Shown here: one piece after another, positions 15,774-23,696 of the stretch
Position numbering within the stretch: the stretch's first letter is position 1
How the letters are laid out: every line of letters starts with the position of its first letter
Assembly (NCBI GenBank): GCA_900766055.1
Contig: CAAFTZ010000117.1
Location: 1-27,715, forward strand
Direction of reading: 5' to 3'
From: an uncultured Parasutterella sp.
GTDB lineage: Bacteria; Pseudomonadota; Gammaproteobacteria; Burkholderiales; Burkholderiaceae_F
DNA length: 27,715 bases
Notes under the pieces: model-generated
The model's database searches: none
The model's input: only the letters and a program-made list of their open reading frames with translations
What the model was told of the DNA's origin: nothing
Made by a program: the position numbers and the translations under genes

Positions 15774-17423
15774 ATGAGACTTTCCATCATTGCTTTACTC
15801 CTTATGTCTGCCGGAATCGCCAATGCCGGAGTTGTTACCCTTAACGGCTCCAACCTCACTCAGGACGAAGCCTGGGCCATCGCCGAAGGAAAAGACACCG
15901 TCGCCATCGCTCCTGAAGCCATGGACCGCCTCAAAAAGGCTCATGAACTGGTTCTTTTGGCTGCCAAAGGCGGCACACCGGTTTACGGTCTGACCGTCGG
16001 CGTCGGTCTGAACAAAGACAAACCGCTGTTCAAAGCAAACGGTGAACTCTCCGAAGAAGTTATCGAAGCTTCCAAAGCCTTCAACCACAATGCTTTGAGA
16101 AGCCACTCCGCTGCTATCGGCCCGATGATGTCCAAAGAGCTGACTCGTCTGCAGATGGTCATTCGCTTGAATACTCTTCTTGCCGGCCAGACAGGTGCTC
16201 AGCCCTACGTTGCCGAGCTCTATAAAGAATTCCTGAACAAAGGCATTACACCGGAAATTCCGTCCCGCGGTTCTGTCGGTGAAGCTGACATCACGATGTC
16301 TTCTCACGTCGGCGCCGTCATGATGGGTGAATGGCGCGCTAAGGTTGACGGCAAAGAAATGAGCGGTAAAGAAGCGCTTCAGAAGGCCGGTCTCAAACCT
16401 CTGGTTCCGGAAGGAAAAGACGCTCTTGCCATTTTGTCTACCAATGCCGCAGCTGTTGCTGAGACGATGGATGCCGCACGCCACGCCCGCACCATCATCG
16501 ATGCCACACCCCGCGTCTTTGCTTTGAGCTTGGAGGCTCTGAACGGCAATATTGCTCCGGTTCTTCCCCAGGTCACCAAAGTCCATCCTTTCTCCGGACT
16601 GGAAGAAGAAGCCTCTAAGATTCGCGACAATCTGAAAGGTTCTTACCTCTGGGAAAAGAACAAGGACCGCGCACTTCAGGATCCTCTGTCCTTCCGCACC
16701 ACGGTCTACACCATGCGTGAAGCTCGCGAAGCGCTCAAGGACTTAGACAAAGAAATCAAGGTTCAGATTAACTCTTCCGACGACAATCCCGCCACCATTC
16801 TGAACGCCGGCAAGGATTACGCCGACCACAGTCAGGTTGCCATGTACTTCGTCGAAGGCAACGGACTGAAAGGCGCCATCATCCCGACATCCAACTTCGA
16901 ACCGCTGCCGGTTGCCATGGCTGCTCAGCGCCTCGGCATCGCCATGACTCATCTGTCTCATAACAGCGTCCAGCGCACGATCCACCTTTCTGACGACCAT
17001 TTCACCGGTCTGACACGCTTCCTGTCCGATCCTGAAAACAAGGGTCACGCCTTCGGCGCCATCCAGAAACCCTTCGTCGCTATGCACGCTGACAGCCTTG
17101 CTCAGAGCAATCCTGTTTCCGCCCTCGGTACTCCGGTTGCCGGCGACATTGAAGACACCTACACCAACCTCCCGCTGGTTGCTGAAAGACTGAAACGAAT
17201 CGCCGACAACACCGGCTACGTCTACAGCCTTGAAATGCTTCACTCCACACAGGGTATCGACCTGAGAAAGAAACTCAAAGGCGACTTCAAGATGTCTGAA
17301 GCTACCCGCAAGCTCTATCAGGACTATCGCGCCAAAGTTCCGTATGTCAGCCGTGACCGTATCTACACGGACAACATCGAAGACGGCAAGCAGATGATCA
17401 TGAACGGCGTTGCTGCCAAGTAA
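15774..17423 (+). CDS. Exported aromatic ammonia-lyase family protein lacking the MIO triad
   Basis: A 549-residue member of the histidine/phenylalanine ammonia-lyase fold with a Sec signal peptide (residues 1-18, cleavage after Ala-Asn-Ala), unusual because these enzymes are normally cytoplasmic. Conserved landmarks are YGLTVGVG with the catalytic-type Tyr71, the NTLLAGQTGAQP segment (133-144), QDPLSFRTT (302-310), INSSDDNP (332-339) and the helix with HLSHNSVQRTIHL (393-405). The MIO site, normally GSVG-Ala-Ser-Gly-Asp-Leu, reads GSVGEADITMSSH (166-178), so no Ala-Ser-Gly triad exists to form the electrophilic cofactor. AGAGGA precedes the ATG. It is the third gene of the sigma-54 operon. 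It may act by another mechanism, be a binding protein, or be a lyase with an unrecognised cofactor. Confidence 0.85.
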   Translation: MRLSIIALLLMSAGIANAGVVTLNGSNLTQDEAWAIAEGKDTVAIAPEAMDRLKKAHELVLLAAKGGTPVYGLTVGVGLNKDKPLFKANGELSEEVIEASKAFNHNALRSHSAAIGPMMSKELTRLQMVIRLNTLLAGQTGAQPYVAELYKEFLNKGITPEIPSRGSVGEADITMSSHVGAVMMGEWRAKVDGKEMSGKEALQKAGLKPLVPEGKDALAILSTNAAAVAETMDAARHARTIIDATPRVFALSLEALNGNIAPVLPQVTKVHPFSGLEEEASKIRDNLKGSYLWEKNKDRALQDPLSFRTTVYTMREAREALKDLDKEIKVQINSSDDNPATILNAGKDYADHSQVAMYFVEGNGLKGAIIPTSNFEPLPVAMAAQRLGIAMTHLSHNSVQRTIHLSDDHFTGLTRFLSDPENKGHAFGAIQKPFVAMHADSLAQSNPVSALGTPVAGDIEDTYTNLPLVAERLKRIADNTGYVYSLEMLHSTQGIDLRKKLKGDFKMSEATRKLYQDYRAKVPYVSRDRIYTDNIEDGKQMIMNGVAAK

Positions 17424-17441
17424 TCTGAGGAGGAGATAGAA

Positions 17442-18500
17442 ATGAAGAAATCAGCGCTTATTGCAGCACTTCTTTGTGCCGTCTCCTCCGGCGTCTACGC
17501 CGCTTCCGACGTGACGCTTTATGGAGTGGTTGACGGAGCCGTGTCGGTCTCAAAAGCCAAAGGACAAGCCGCCAGAGTCGGTTTTGACAACGGCATTTGG
17601 GCCGGCTCCCGCTTCGGCATCAAAGGCAACGAAGATTTAGGCAGCGGGTACAACCTCGGCTTCATCCTGGAACAAGGTTTTAAGACCTTCTCCGGCGACG
17701 CCATGAACTCTTCCAAGGCCTTTGCCCGCCAGAGCACATTGTCCTTGTCCACTCCTTACGGTACCTTTGCAGCCGGCCGTACAGGCGGTTTGTCTTCCGA
17801 CTGCGGGACCTACAACATTCTGCACGGTTCTTCCCTTTGGACTTCGTACTACAGCACAGGCAACATCTACGGTACGTTCATTCTGTCCGACCGTATGGAC
17901 AACGTTCTGCTGTACAACACTCCGGATATGAACGGCTCCACCGTTCACTTCATGTACTCCAACGGCATGGGCGAGAACGGAGACGAGCAGAAATGGTCTA
18001 AAGACGACCACTACTATGGTGTCGGCTATGAATACGCCAAAGGCCCTGCACTCTTCAGCGCCATGTGGGAAATGTATGATCACAAGGAACACAACCTTAA
18101 GAGTTCTCAGATCTTCACGATGGGCGGTTCTTATGACTTCGGTTCATTCAGCCTTTACGGCGCTTATCAGTTTGCCTATCGCGCCAGCCGCCTGTCGACT
18201 TACGCGTTTGCCAACGAGTTAGGTCCTAAAGGTGCCAACCAGCACGGCTTCTCCGCTTCCATCGGCGTTCCGTTTGCCGGCGGTACGGCCAAGCTCCAAG
18301 GCAACTACGGCTTCGGCAAAATCAAAGAAGGCTCTCGCGACTACAGCATGTACTCGATTGCCACTGCCTATGAATATCCGATCAGCAAGAGAACATTGTT
18401 CTATTCCTTCGCCGGTTACGGTCAGGGCAAGAAAGCTGCTTCTTCTATCGAGGAACTCAACAGCTGGACGATCAGCGCAGGTTTGAGCCACAGCTTCTAA
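17442..18500 (+). CDS. Gram-negative porin (Porin_4 type), last gene of the sigma-54 operon
   Basis: A 352-residue precursor with a signal peptide ending in Val-Tyr-Ala-Ala. The N-terminal strand SDVTLYGVVDGAVSVS, the motif GIKGNEDLGSGYNLGF, the segment STPYGTFAAGRTGG and the terminal GLSHSF are those of betaproteobacterial porins. A strong AGGAGG precedes the ATG and the gene starts 18 nt after the lyase-like gene. A clear terminator follows at 18537-18575, which marks the end of the operon. Its inclusion suggests that the operon brings its own outer-membrane entry or exit route for the substrate or product. Confidence 0.92.
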   Translation: MKKSALIAALLCAVSSGVYAASDVTLYGVVDGAVSVSKAKGQAARVGFDNGIWAGSRFGIKGNEDLGSGYNLGFILEQGFKTFSGDAMNSSKAFARQSTLSLSTPYGTFAAGRTGGLSSDCGTYNILHGSSLWTSYYSTGNIYGTFILSDRMDNVLLYNTPDMNGSTVHFMYSNGMGENGDEQKWSKDDHYYGVGYEYAKGPALFSAMWEMYDHKEHNLKSSQIFTMGGSYDFGSFSLYGAYQFAYRASRLSTYAFANELGPKGANQHGFSASIGVPFAGGTAKLQGNYGFGKIKEGSRDYSMYSIATAYEYPISKRTLFYSFAGYGQGKKAASSIEELNSWTISAGLSHSF

Positions 18501-18536
18501 CCTACGCCTGCAGCATCCATTTGGTAAGTAACGACA

Positions 18537-18575
18537 CGGCTCCTGCTTGAGATTTCAAACAGGAGCCGCTTTTTA
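18537..18575 (+). terminator. Intrinsic terminator of the sigma-54 operon
   Basis: CGGCTCCTG (18537-18545) pairs with CAGGAGCCG (18560-18568), an inner TTGA/TCAA extends the stem, and C-TTTTT follows. It sits 37 nt after the porin stop codon. Confidence 0.9.
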
Positions 18576-18578
18576 TTT

Positions 18579-18609
18579 GCTGCGACGCCGAGATAAAGTC
18601 TCGGCGCAG
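18579..18609. repeat. Hairpin beyond the rimO stop
   Basis: CGCCGAGA (18586-18593) pairs with TCTCGGCG (18599-18606) around TAAAG, with outer CTG/CAG pairs past a 3-nt bulge. It follows the minus-strand rimO stop by a few bases but lacks a T-run on that strand. It may be a weak terminator or mRNA 3'-end stabiliser. Confidence 0.45.
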
Positions 18610-18614
18610 GAAGA

Positions 18615-19955
18615 CTAAGGTTCTTTTACAACCTCGGCAAAGAGGTCATAGTCGGAAGAATCCGTGACCTTGACGTCAACAAAGTCCCCGGGCTTCACGT
18701 CCGGATTGTTTTCAATAAAGACCAAGCCGTCGATGTCAGGTGCGTCAGCAGTAGATCTGGCCGTCGCAATTCCATCTTCATCGGGCGCTTCATCCACCAA
18801 GACTTTAATGGTCTTACCGACTTTCTCCCGCAAAAGTTCTTTAGAGATTTCGCTTTGAACTTCCATGAAACGCTCTCTTCTTTCCACGCGAACGCTTTCC
18901 GGAAGTGCACCGGGCAGATCATTCGCAGCAGCGCCTTCCACAGGAGAATAAGCAAAGCAGCCGACTCTGTTGAGGCGAGCTTCTTTCAGGAAGTCCAAGA
19001 GATACTGGAATTCTTCTTCGGTTTCACCGGGGAAGCCGGTGATAAAGGTCGAACGAATCGTGATATCCGGACAAATCGCGCGCCAGGCGTTAATGCGTTC
19101 CATATTGTATTCGCTGCCCGGACGCTTCATGGCTTTCAAAATTCTCGGATGGGCGTGCTGGAAGGGAACGTCAAGGTACGGAAGGATCTTGCCTTCAGCC
19201 ATCAAGGGAACGATTTCATCGACAGATGCGTACGGATACATGTAGTGGGGGCGTACCCAAACGCCGAGTTTGCCGAGTTCCTCAAACAAGACCTTAATGT
19301 TGGTCTTGACGGCTCGGCCGCCGATGAAATCCAGCTTGTATTTCACATCCTGACCGTAGGCTGCCGTATCCTGCGCGATCACGAGCAGTTCTTTGACGCC
19401 GCTCTTGACGAGATTGGAAGCCTCACGAATTACAGAGCCAATCGGACGCGAAACCAACGGGCCCCTCAGCGAAGGAATAATGCAGAACGTGCAGTGATGG
19501 TTGCAGCCCTCTGCGATCTTGAGGTAGGCGTAATGCTTTGGCGTCAGCAGCACACCGCCTGCGGGTACCAAGTCTCCGAAAGGCTCATGCGGCCTGGGAA
19601 GATTTTCATGCACCAGACGGAGGACCTCTTCGGTTTGCTCAGGGCCTGTAACACCGAGAAGTTTAGGAAAACGCAGTGCAACGAAGTTGCCCTCGTCGGT
19701 ATTTTTACCGCCTAAGCAGCCGGTCACGATGACTTTACCGTTCTCATTCAAGGCCTCTGAAATGGCTTCCAGGGACTCCTGAACTGCGGCATCGATAAAG
19801 CCGCAAGTGTTCACAATCACAAGATCAGAGTCTTTATAGGTCGAACTAATGAGGTAGCCTTCGGCTCTGAGTTCGGTAACAATACGCTCGCTGTCGACAA
19901 GCGCTTTCGGACAGCCGAGAGAGACGAATCCCACACGAGGAGGACGTTTAGTCAT
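18615..19955 (-). CDS. rimO: Ribosomal protein S12 methylthiotransferase RimO
   Basis: A 446-residue radical-SAM enzyme that adds a methylthio group to a conserved Asp of ribosomal protein S12. The N-terminal domain has the three auxiliary-cluster cysteines C15, C51 and C80 (SLGC, NTCG, TGCL). The radical-SAM motif CNHHCTFC (C151, C155, C158) binds the second 4Fe-4S cluster. A TRAM domain lies at the C terminus (about 380-446). The start MTKRPPRVGFVSLGCPK and the spacing of motifs are those of RimO and not MiaB. It ends the minus-strand cluster, 4 nt downstream of the rhodanese gene. Confidence 0.95.
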   Translation of the reverse strand: MTKRPPRVGFVSLGCPKALVDSERIVTELRAEGYLISSTYKDSDLVIVNTCGFIDAAVQESLEAISEALNENGKVIVTGCLGGKNTDEGNFVALRFPKLLGVTGPEQTEEVLRLVHENLPRPHEPFGDLVPAGGVLLTPKHYAYLKIAEGCNHHCTFCIIPSLRGPLVSRPIGSVIREASNLVKSGVKELLVIAQDTAAYGQDVKYKLDFIGGRAVKTNIKVLFEELGKLGVWVRPHYMYPYASVDEIVPLMAEGKILPYLDVPFQHAHPRILKAMKRPGSEYNMERINAWRAICPDITIRSTFITGFPGETEEEFQYLLDFLKEARLNRVGCFAYSPVEGAAANDLPGALPESVRVERRERFMEVQSEISKELLREKVGKTIKVLVDEAPDEDGIATARSTADAPDIDGLVFIENNPDVKPGDFVDVKVTDSSDYDLFAEVVKEP

Positions 19956-19959
19956 TTAC

Positions 19960-20298
19960 TTACTTCACAAGAGGTCGTTTAAGGGTTTCGGCAGCGGCTT
20001 CGTAGCCGCCGAGGTTGCGGATATGTTTATATCCGAGCTTGCCAAGGATTTGGCTTGCCATTTCAGCCCTGCGGCCGGAGCGGCAGTAAAGCTCAATATC
20101 GTCGTCAGGCTTTGCGCCTAAGGCCTTAAATTGATCCACAAAGTCCGGCGCGGAGTAATTGGCAACCAAGGCGCCTTCAACCTTGCCCGTCGTCGCAATT
20201 TCCGACGGGGTTCGAACATCAACCAAGAAAGTTTTAGCTTGAGCAGCAGTCATCATCAGTCCAAAAAGAACAGCTATCCCTAAAATCTTCTTAATCAT
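19960..20298 (-). CDS. Periplasmic rhodanese-like protein
   Basis: A 112-residue precursor: a signal peptide (residues 1-21, ending AQA) and a single rhodanese domain with VDVRTPSEI, the active-site loop CRSGRR and GGYEAA. The size resembles the periplasmic PspE rhodaneses, which move sulfane sulfur. I start it at the ATG with AAGGA about 8 nt upstream, whose first bases overlap the stop of the preceding gene (ATGATTAA). An earlier in-frame start would put 16 residues ahead of the signal peptide and is unlikely. It lies between a membrane protein and rimO, whose reaction uses sulfur, but a functional link is only a guess. Confidence 0.85.
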   Translation of the reverse strand: MIKKILGIAVLFGLMMTAAQAKTFLVDVRTPSEIATTGKVEGALVANYSAPDFVDQFKALGAKPDDDIELYCRSGRRAEMASQILGKLGYKHIRNLGGYEAAAETLKRPLVK

Positions 20299-20875
20299 AA
20301 TTTTTCCTTTCTTTTGCAACGTATTCGCGTACCAGCGTGAGTACATTGCCGTAGTTTTCCGCGTTGGTCCAAAGATTTAACTCGCCGTGCAAACCGGCTT
20401 GGAGCGTGATCTTTTTCCAATAAGGCGCTTCATGCACGGCAACAACTTCTCCCCACTCAAACATACGTGACCGAGAAGAATGCTTATTGATATAAAACGT
20501 GTTCTTGAGTCTGATGATTGAACCCAGCAGGCTCAGAATCAAATCTAAAAAACTTGTGAGCGCTGAAGCCGAAGAGCGGTACTCGCAGAAAACTCCATCC
20601 TGATCCAGCCGGTAATAAACCTGTCGATGCGGCTGCATGACAAGCATGAGCCAAATCACAAACGCTGCCACGCCGGGCACGATCAAGAGCGCCCACGGAG
20701 AATCAAAGATCAGACTGCGGGAAAAGCGGCTGATCACGAACAAAATAAAAACGAAGAAAGCGAAAGCCCAAGCACATTTCTTAGCGTCAATTAATTTGAA
20801 GCCAGGCTGAATGTAATACCAGCTGATCTCGCCGGATCTTCTTCTCGAACTATCGCTTGCAGATGAATGCGCCAT
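20291..20875 (-). CDS. Uncharacterised two-helix membrane protein
   Basis: A 194-residue protein of unknown function. After a polar Ser/Arg-rich N terminus there are two membrane helices (about residues 33-48 and 60-80), then a soluble domain that begins VYYRLDQDGVFCEYR, contains a hydrophobic stretch (SFLDLILSLLGSII) and ends in charged sequence. The layout is like small PH-domain-like membrane proteins, but I do not recognise the family. It overlaps the end of pgeF by 26 nt and the start of the rhodanese gene by 8 nt, so all are likely one transcript. Confidence 0.7.
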   Translation of the reverse strand: MAHSSASDSSRRRSGEISWYYIQPGFKLIDAKKCAWAFAFFVFILFVISRFSRSLIFDSPWALLIVPGVAAFVIWLMLVMQPHRQVYYRLDQDGVFCEYRSSASALTSFLDLILSLLGSIIRLKNTFYINKHSSRSRMFEWGEVVAVHEAPYWKKITLQAGLHGELNLWTNAENYGNVLTLVREYVAKERKNYD

Positions 20876-21632
20876 GGCGTCCTGTTACCTTATCTCTTCT
20901 ATAGCTGTAAAAGTGCTCGGGATCGGAGTATGTGTCACGTTCGCAATCGGTGACTTCGGTCACCCCGACCTGCTTTAAAGCTTCCTTGGCAAAGCGGGCT
21001 AGATCCAGGTGCCAAAAGCCATCTCCGAGGGATTCCAAGGCTTCATCAGCAGCGGCTTTGACCGCAGATGCTCGATAGTAGTTTGCGACGTCGTCCCGCA
21101 CTTCGAAATGATCTTTGCGGATATGCGGTCCGATCCAAGCGATGATGTCGTCTTCTTCGCCAATTTCTTTTCTCATGGCTGCGACGGCGTTTTGCAGGAC
21201 TCCGTCGGCTAAGCCCTTCCATCCGGCGTGAGCGGCTGCAATAACGATCCCTTTTTTGTCGCAAAGCAACACCGGCACACAGTCGGCGGTCATGACAACG
21301 CAGGGAATACCGGCGGCAGTCGTAAATTCGGCGTCGGCTTGTTCTTCAGCGTTGTTGTCCTCTGCTCTGACGACTCGAGAAGAATGAACCTGGCTGAGCC
21401 ACTTGGGCTCGGCGCCTAACATGTCGGTCACAATCCTGCGATTTCCGCGAACCGAGTACTTATTGTCTCCGACATGATTTCCGAGATTAAGGCCGCAAAA
21501 GCCGTCTTTGTCGCCATAGGCGCCGGCAGACATGCCGCCTGAACGCAGCGTAAAGAAAGCTTTGATGTTTTCCGGAGCGTTCCATTCGGGAACGATCACT
21601 TCCAATTCCGGTTTACTTTGCATGGACTGCAT
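20850..21632 (-). CDS. pgeF: PgeF/YfiH-family (laccase-domain) protein
   Basis: A protein of up to 260 residues of the YfiH/PgeF/LACC1 family, described as polyphenol oxidase, purine nucleoside phosphorylase or peptidoglycan editing factor. The conserved metal-site segments are SQVHSSRVV, MTADCVPVLL and HAGWKGL. NHVGDN and WIGPHI are also typical. Two in-frame ATG codons lie near the 5' end. AAGGA abuts the first but is about 8 nt from the second (21623), so the mature start may be three codons later. It begins 2 nt after the rluD stop, a pairing common in proteobacteria. Confidence 0.9.
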   Translation of the reverse strand: MQSMQSKPELEVIVPEWNAPENIKAFFTLRSGGMSAGAYGDKDGFCGLNLGNHVGDNKYSVRGNRRIVTDMLGAEPKWLSQVHSSRVVRAEDNNAEEQADAEFTTAAGIPCVVMTADCVPVLLCDKKGIVIAAAHAGWKGLADGVLQNAVAAMRKEIGEEDDIIAWIGPHIRKDHFEVRDDVANYYRASAVKAAADEALESLGDGFWHLDLARFAKEALKQVGVTEVTDCERDTYSDPEHFYSYRRDKVTGRHGAFICKR

Positions 21633-21634
21633 CC

Positions 21635-22819
21635 TTATTCTTTCGTGCGTTCGATTTTCCAGTTGGAATCGGCGTCATCATCGTCGTCTCCGAAATCGAA
21701 GTCATCCCAAGAGCTGATCTTTCCGACGGCTTTCTGATTCTCTGACAACTCATCGTTGTCGATCATGACAACCGGATCTCCGAAGACTTCGGAAGGACGA
21801 TCCCAAGGACCGAAGCCCAATTCATCCATCAAATCCCTAAAATCCTGAGGCGGTTCGGCAAACCATTCCATCGTTTCTTTGGTGACCGGATGGATCAGCC
21901 CCAAACGACTGGCATGCAGCGCCTGTCGATCGAAAGAATTCAGCACGGAACCATCTTCTTTAGGTTTGGGAAGCTTATTGCGGTAAAGGGGATCTCCGAT
22001 CAACGGCAGACCTATGGATTCCATGTGCACTCTAATTTGATGAGTACGACCGGTTTTTAATCTGCAAGCAACCCAAGAAAAAGGCTTACCCTTGACTTCC
22101 TTCTGATCAATGCAGCGAATATGCGTGGTCGCCGGTTTGGCTCTGCCGCCTTTACCGATCGTAAAGCGCAGCGGATTTCGAGGATCACGTTCAATAGCGG
22201 CTTCAATAACTTTATCCGCAGGTGCCTTACCGCGTGTCAATGCCCAGTATTCGCGTTTTACTGTGCGGGCCTGAAGTTGCTGGACCAAATCGAGCATGGC
22301 TTTTTCGTTTTTGGCCACAACCATCAAACCGGTGGTGTCGCGATCCAAACGGTGAACAATACCGGCGCGAGGCAGTGTTCTGAAAATCGGGTTGTAAGCC
22401 AGCAGACCGTTTAAGAGCGTGTCGTCCCAATGGCCGGCGGCCGGATGTACAACCAATCCTGCCGGCTTATTGATGACCAAGATGTCGTCATCTTCGTAAA
22501 CCACATCGATGTCCATCGGCGTGGCGATGAAATCCATATCCTCCAAACGAGGTTTGATTTCGACGGAAACTTCGTCGCCGAAACTCATCTTTTCTTTAGG
22601 TTTATCAACGGTCACTCCGTTGACTTTGACCAATTCGTCTTCAATCAGGGTCTTCAGACGAGAGCGGGAAATGTCTTTTAAGGAAGAAGCCAAGACCTTA
22701 TCGAGGCGCTCTCCGTCAAGATCGAGGGTAACTTCAAAAGTTTCAATTTTTGAAGATTCCTGCAATTCGGTTTCTTCAAAAGCCTCAGTCTGACTATAAT
22801 CATCTAATTCAATATTCAT
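21635..22819 (-). CDS. rluD: 23S rRNA pseudouridine synthase RluD
   Basis: A 394-residue pseudouridine synthase acting on 23S rRNA helix 69. An S4 RNA-binding domain (LDKVLASSLKDISRSRLKTLIEDELVKVNG) precedes the catalytic domain, whose motif GIVHRLDRDTTGLMVV carries the catalytic Asp. NKPAGLVVHP and GRTHQIRVH are also present. I start at MNIELDD because AAGG lies 6 nt upstream; the frame is open further back but that sequence overlaps the divergent bamD gene and is not RluD-like. The C-terminal tail is unusually acidic (WDDFDFGDDDDDADSN), beyond the normal end of the family. Its start is only 16 nt from the bamD start. Confidence 0.92.
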   Translation of the reverse strand: MNIELDDYSQTEAFEETELQESSKIETFEVTLDLDGERLDKVLASSLKDISRSRLKTLIEDELVKVNGVTVDKPKEKMSFGDEVSVEIKPRLEDMDFIATPMDIDVVYEDDDILVINKPAGLVVHPAAGHWDDTLLNGLLAYNPIFRTLPRAGIVHRLDRDTTGLMVVAKNEKAMLDLVQQLQARTVKREYWALTRGKAPADKVIEAAIERDPRNPLRFTIGKGGRAKPATTHIRCIDQKEVKGKPFSWVACRLKTGRTHQIRVHMESIGLPLIGDPLYRNKLPKPKEDGSVLNSFDRQALHASRLGLIHPVTKETMEWFAEPPQDFRDLMDELGFGPWDRPSEVFGDPVVMIDNDELSENQKAVGKISSWDDFDFGDDDDDADSNWKIERTKE

Positions 22820-22835
22820 TTTGACCTTAAGTTCT

Positions 22836-23687
22836 ATGTCTTTTGCCCTGAAAACAATAATCAAGCGGACATTAACGGCCGCCTGTCTGGGTTCCGTTAT
22901 TTTAGCGACTACATCGTGCAGTATGTTTAAAGGGATCGAAGACCCGACGGAAGGCTGGACGGCAGACAAACTGTATGTCGAGGCCCGAGACAATCTGAAT
23001 GAAGGCAACTACGAAACGGCCCGTGACTACTATCAGAAGTTAGAAGCTCGTTATCCTTACGGCCGTTACTCCCAGCAGGCCCAAGTCGAGACTGCCTACT
23101 CTTACTTTAAAGAAGGCGAACCTCAGCAGGCCATTGCTGTCTGTGACCGTTTCTTAAGACAATATCCTGAGCATCCGCTTTCTCCGTATGCGCTCTACAT
23201 TAAGGGCATTGCCACCTTGGACGAAGACGAAGGCTGGATGAGCTACCTGACACGTCAGGACCTTTCCAAGCGTGACGCCCAGGCTGCGCGAGACGCTTTC
23301 GACATTTTCAAAGAATTAGTGCTTCGCTTCCCGAACAGCCGCTACGCCCGCGATGCCCGCGAACGTATGCATGAACTCGTCGAAGCTCAGGCTAAGTACG
23401 AAATTAATACTGCCAAGTATTACTACGTTCGCGACGCCTACATCGCCGCGATTAACCGCGCAGAAAACGTTCTTCTGAACTTCCAGACTTCTCCACAGGC
23501 AGAAGAAGCCTTGATCATCATGCGTGACAGCTACAACAAGCTCGGCATGGATGACAAGGCCGCTGATATTCAGCGAATTCTGGATGCCAATAAGAACCGC
23601 GGTTCTTACGATACCTACCTGCGTGCTCAAGAACTTGAAGCCGCACAAGCTGCCGCCGCTCCGCAAGCAGGCGCAGCTTCCAAATAA
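22836..23687 (+). CDS. bamD: Outer-membrane assembly lipoprotein BamD (ComL)
   Basis: A 283-residue lipoprotein of the beta-barrel assembly (BAM) complex, which inserts porins such as the two encoded here. The signal peptide ends in ATTSC with the lipid-modified Cys at residue 28; Thr at -3 is a less common lipobox. TPR-type repeats follow (LYVEARDNLNEGNYETARDYYQKLEARYP, then AYSYFKEGEPQQAIAVCDRFLRQYPEHP). I use the ATG at 22836; an upstream TTG would add five residues. It diverges from rluD, an arrangement common in betaproteobacteria, and is followed 9 nt later by a second lipoprotein. Confidence 0.93.
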   Translation: MSFALKTIIKRTLTAACLGSVILATTSCSMFKGIEDPTEGWTADKLYVEARDNLNEGNYETARDYYQKLEARYPYGRYSQQAQVETAYSYFKEGEPQQAIAVCDRFLRQYPEHPLSPYALYIKGIATLDEDEGWMSYLTRQDLSKRDAQAARDAFDIFKELVLRFPNSRYARDARERMHELVEAQAKYEINTAKYYYVRDAYIAAINRAENVLLNFQTSPQAEEALIIMRDSYNKLGMDDKAADIQRILDANKNRGSYDTYLRAQELEAAQAAAAPQAGAASK

Positions 23688-23696
23688 GCCGTTTTA

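Noticed and set aside
15795..16586. 263-codon open frame opposite the lyase-like gene
   Set aside because: It is antisense to a well-supported gene, has no ribosome-binding site or family motif, and arises from codon bias.
22820..23008. N-terminal extension of RluD
   Set aside because: It would run antisense into bamD and is not RluD-like; a good ribosome-binding site supports 22819.
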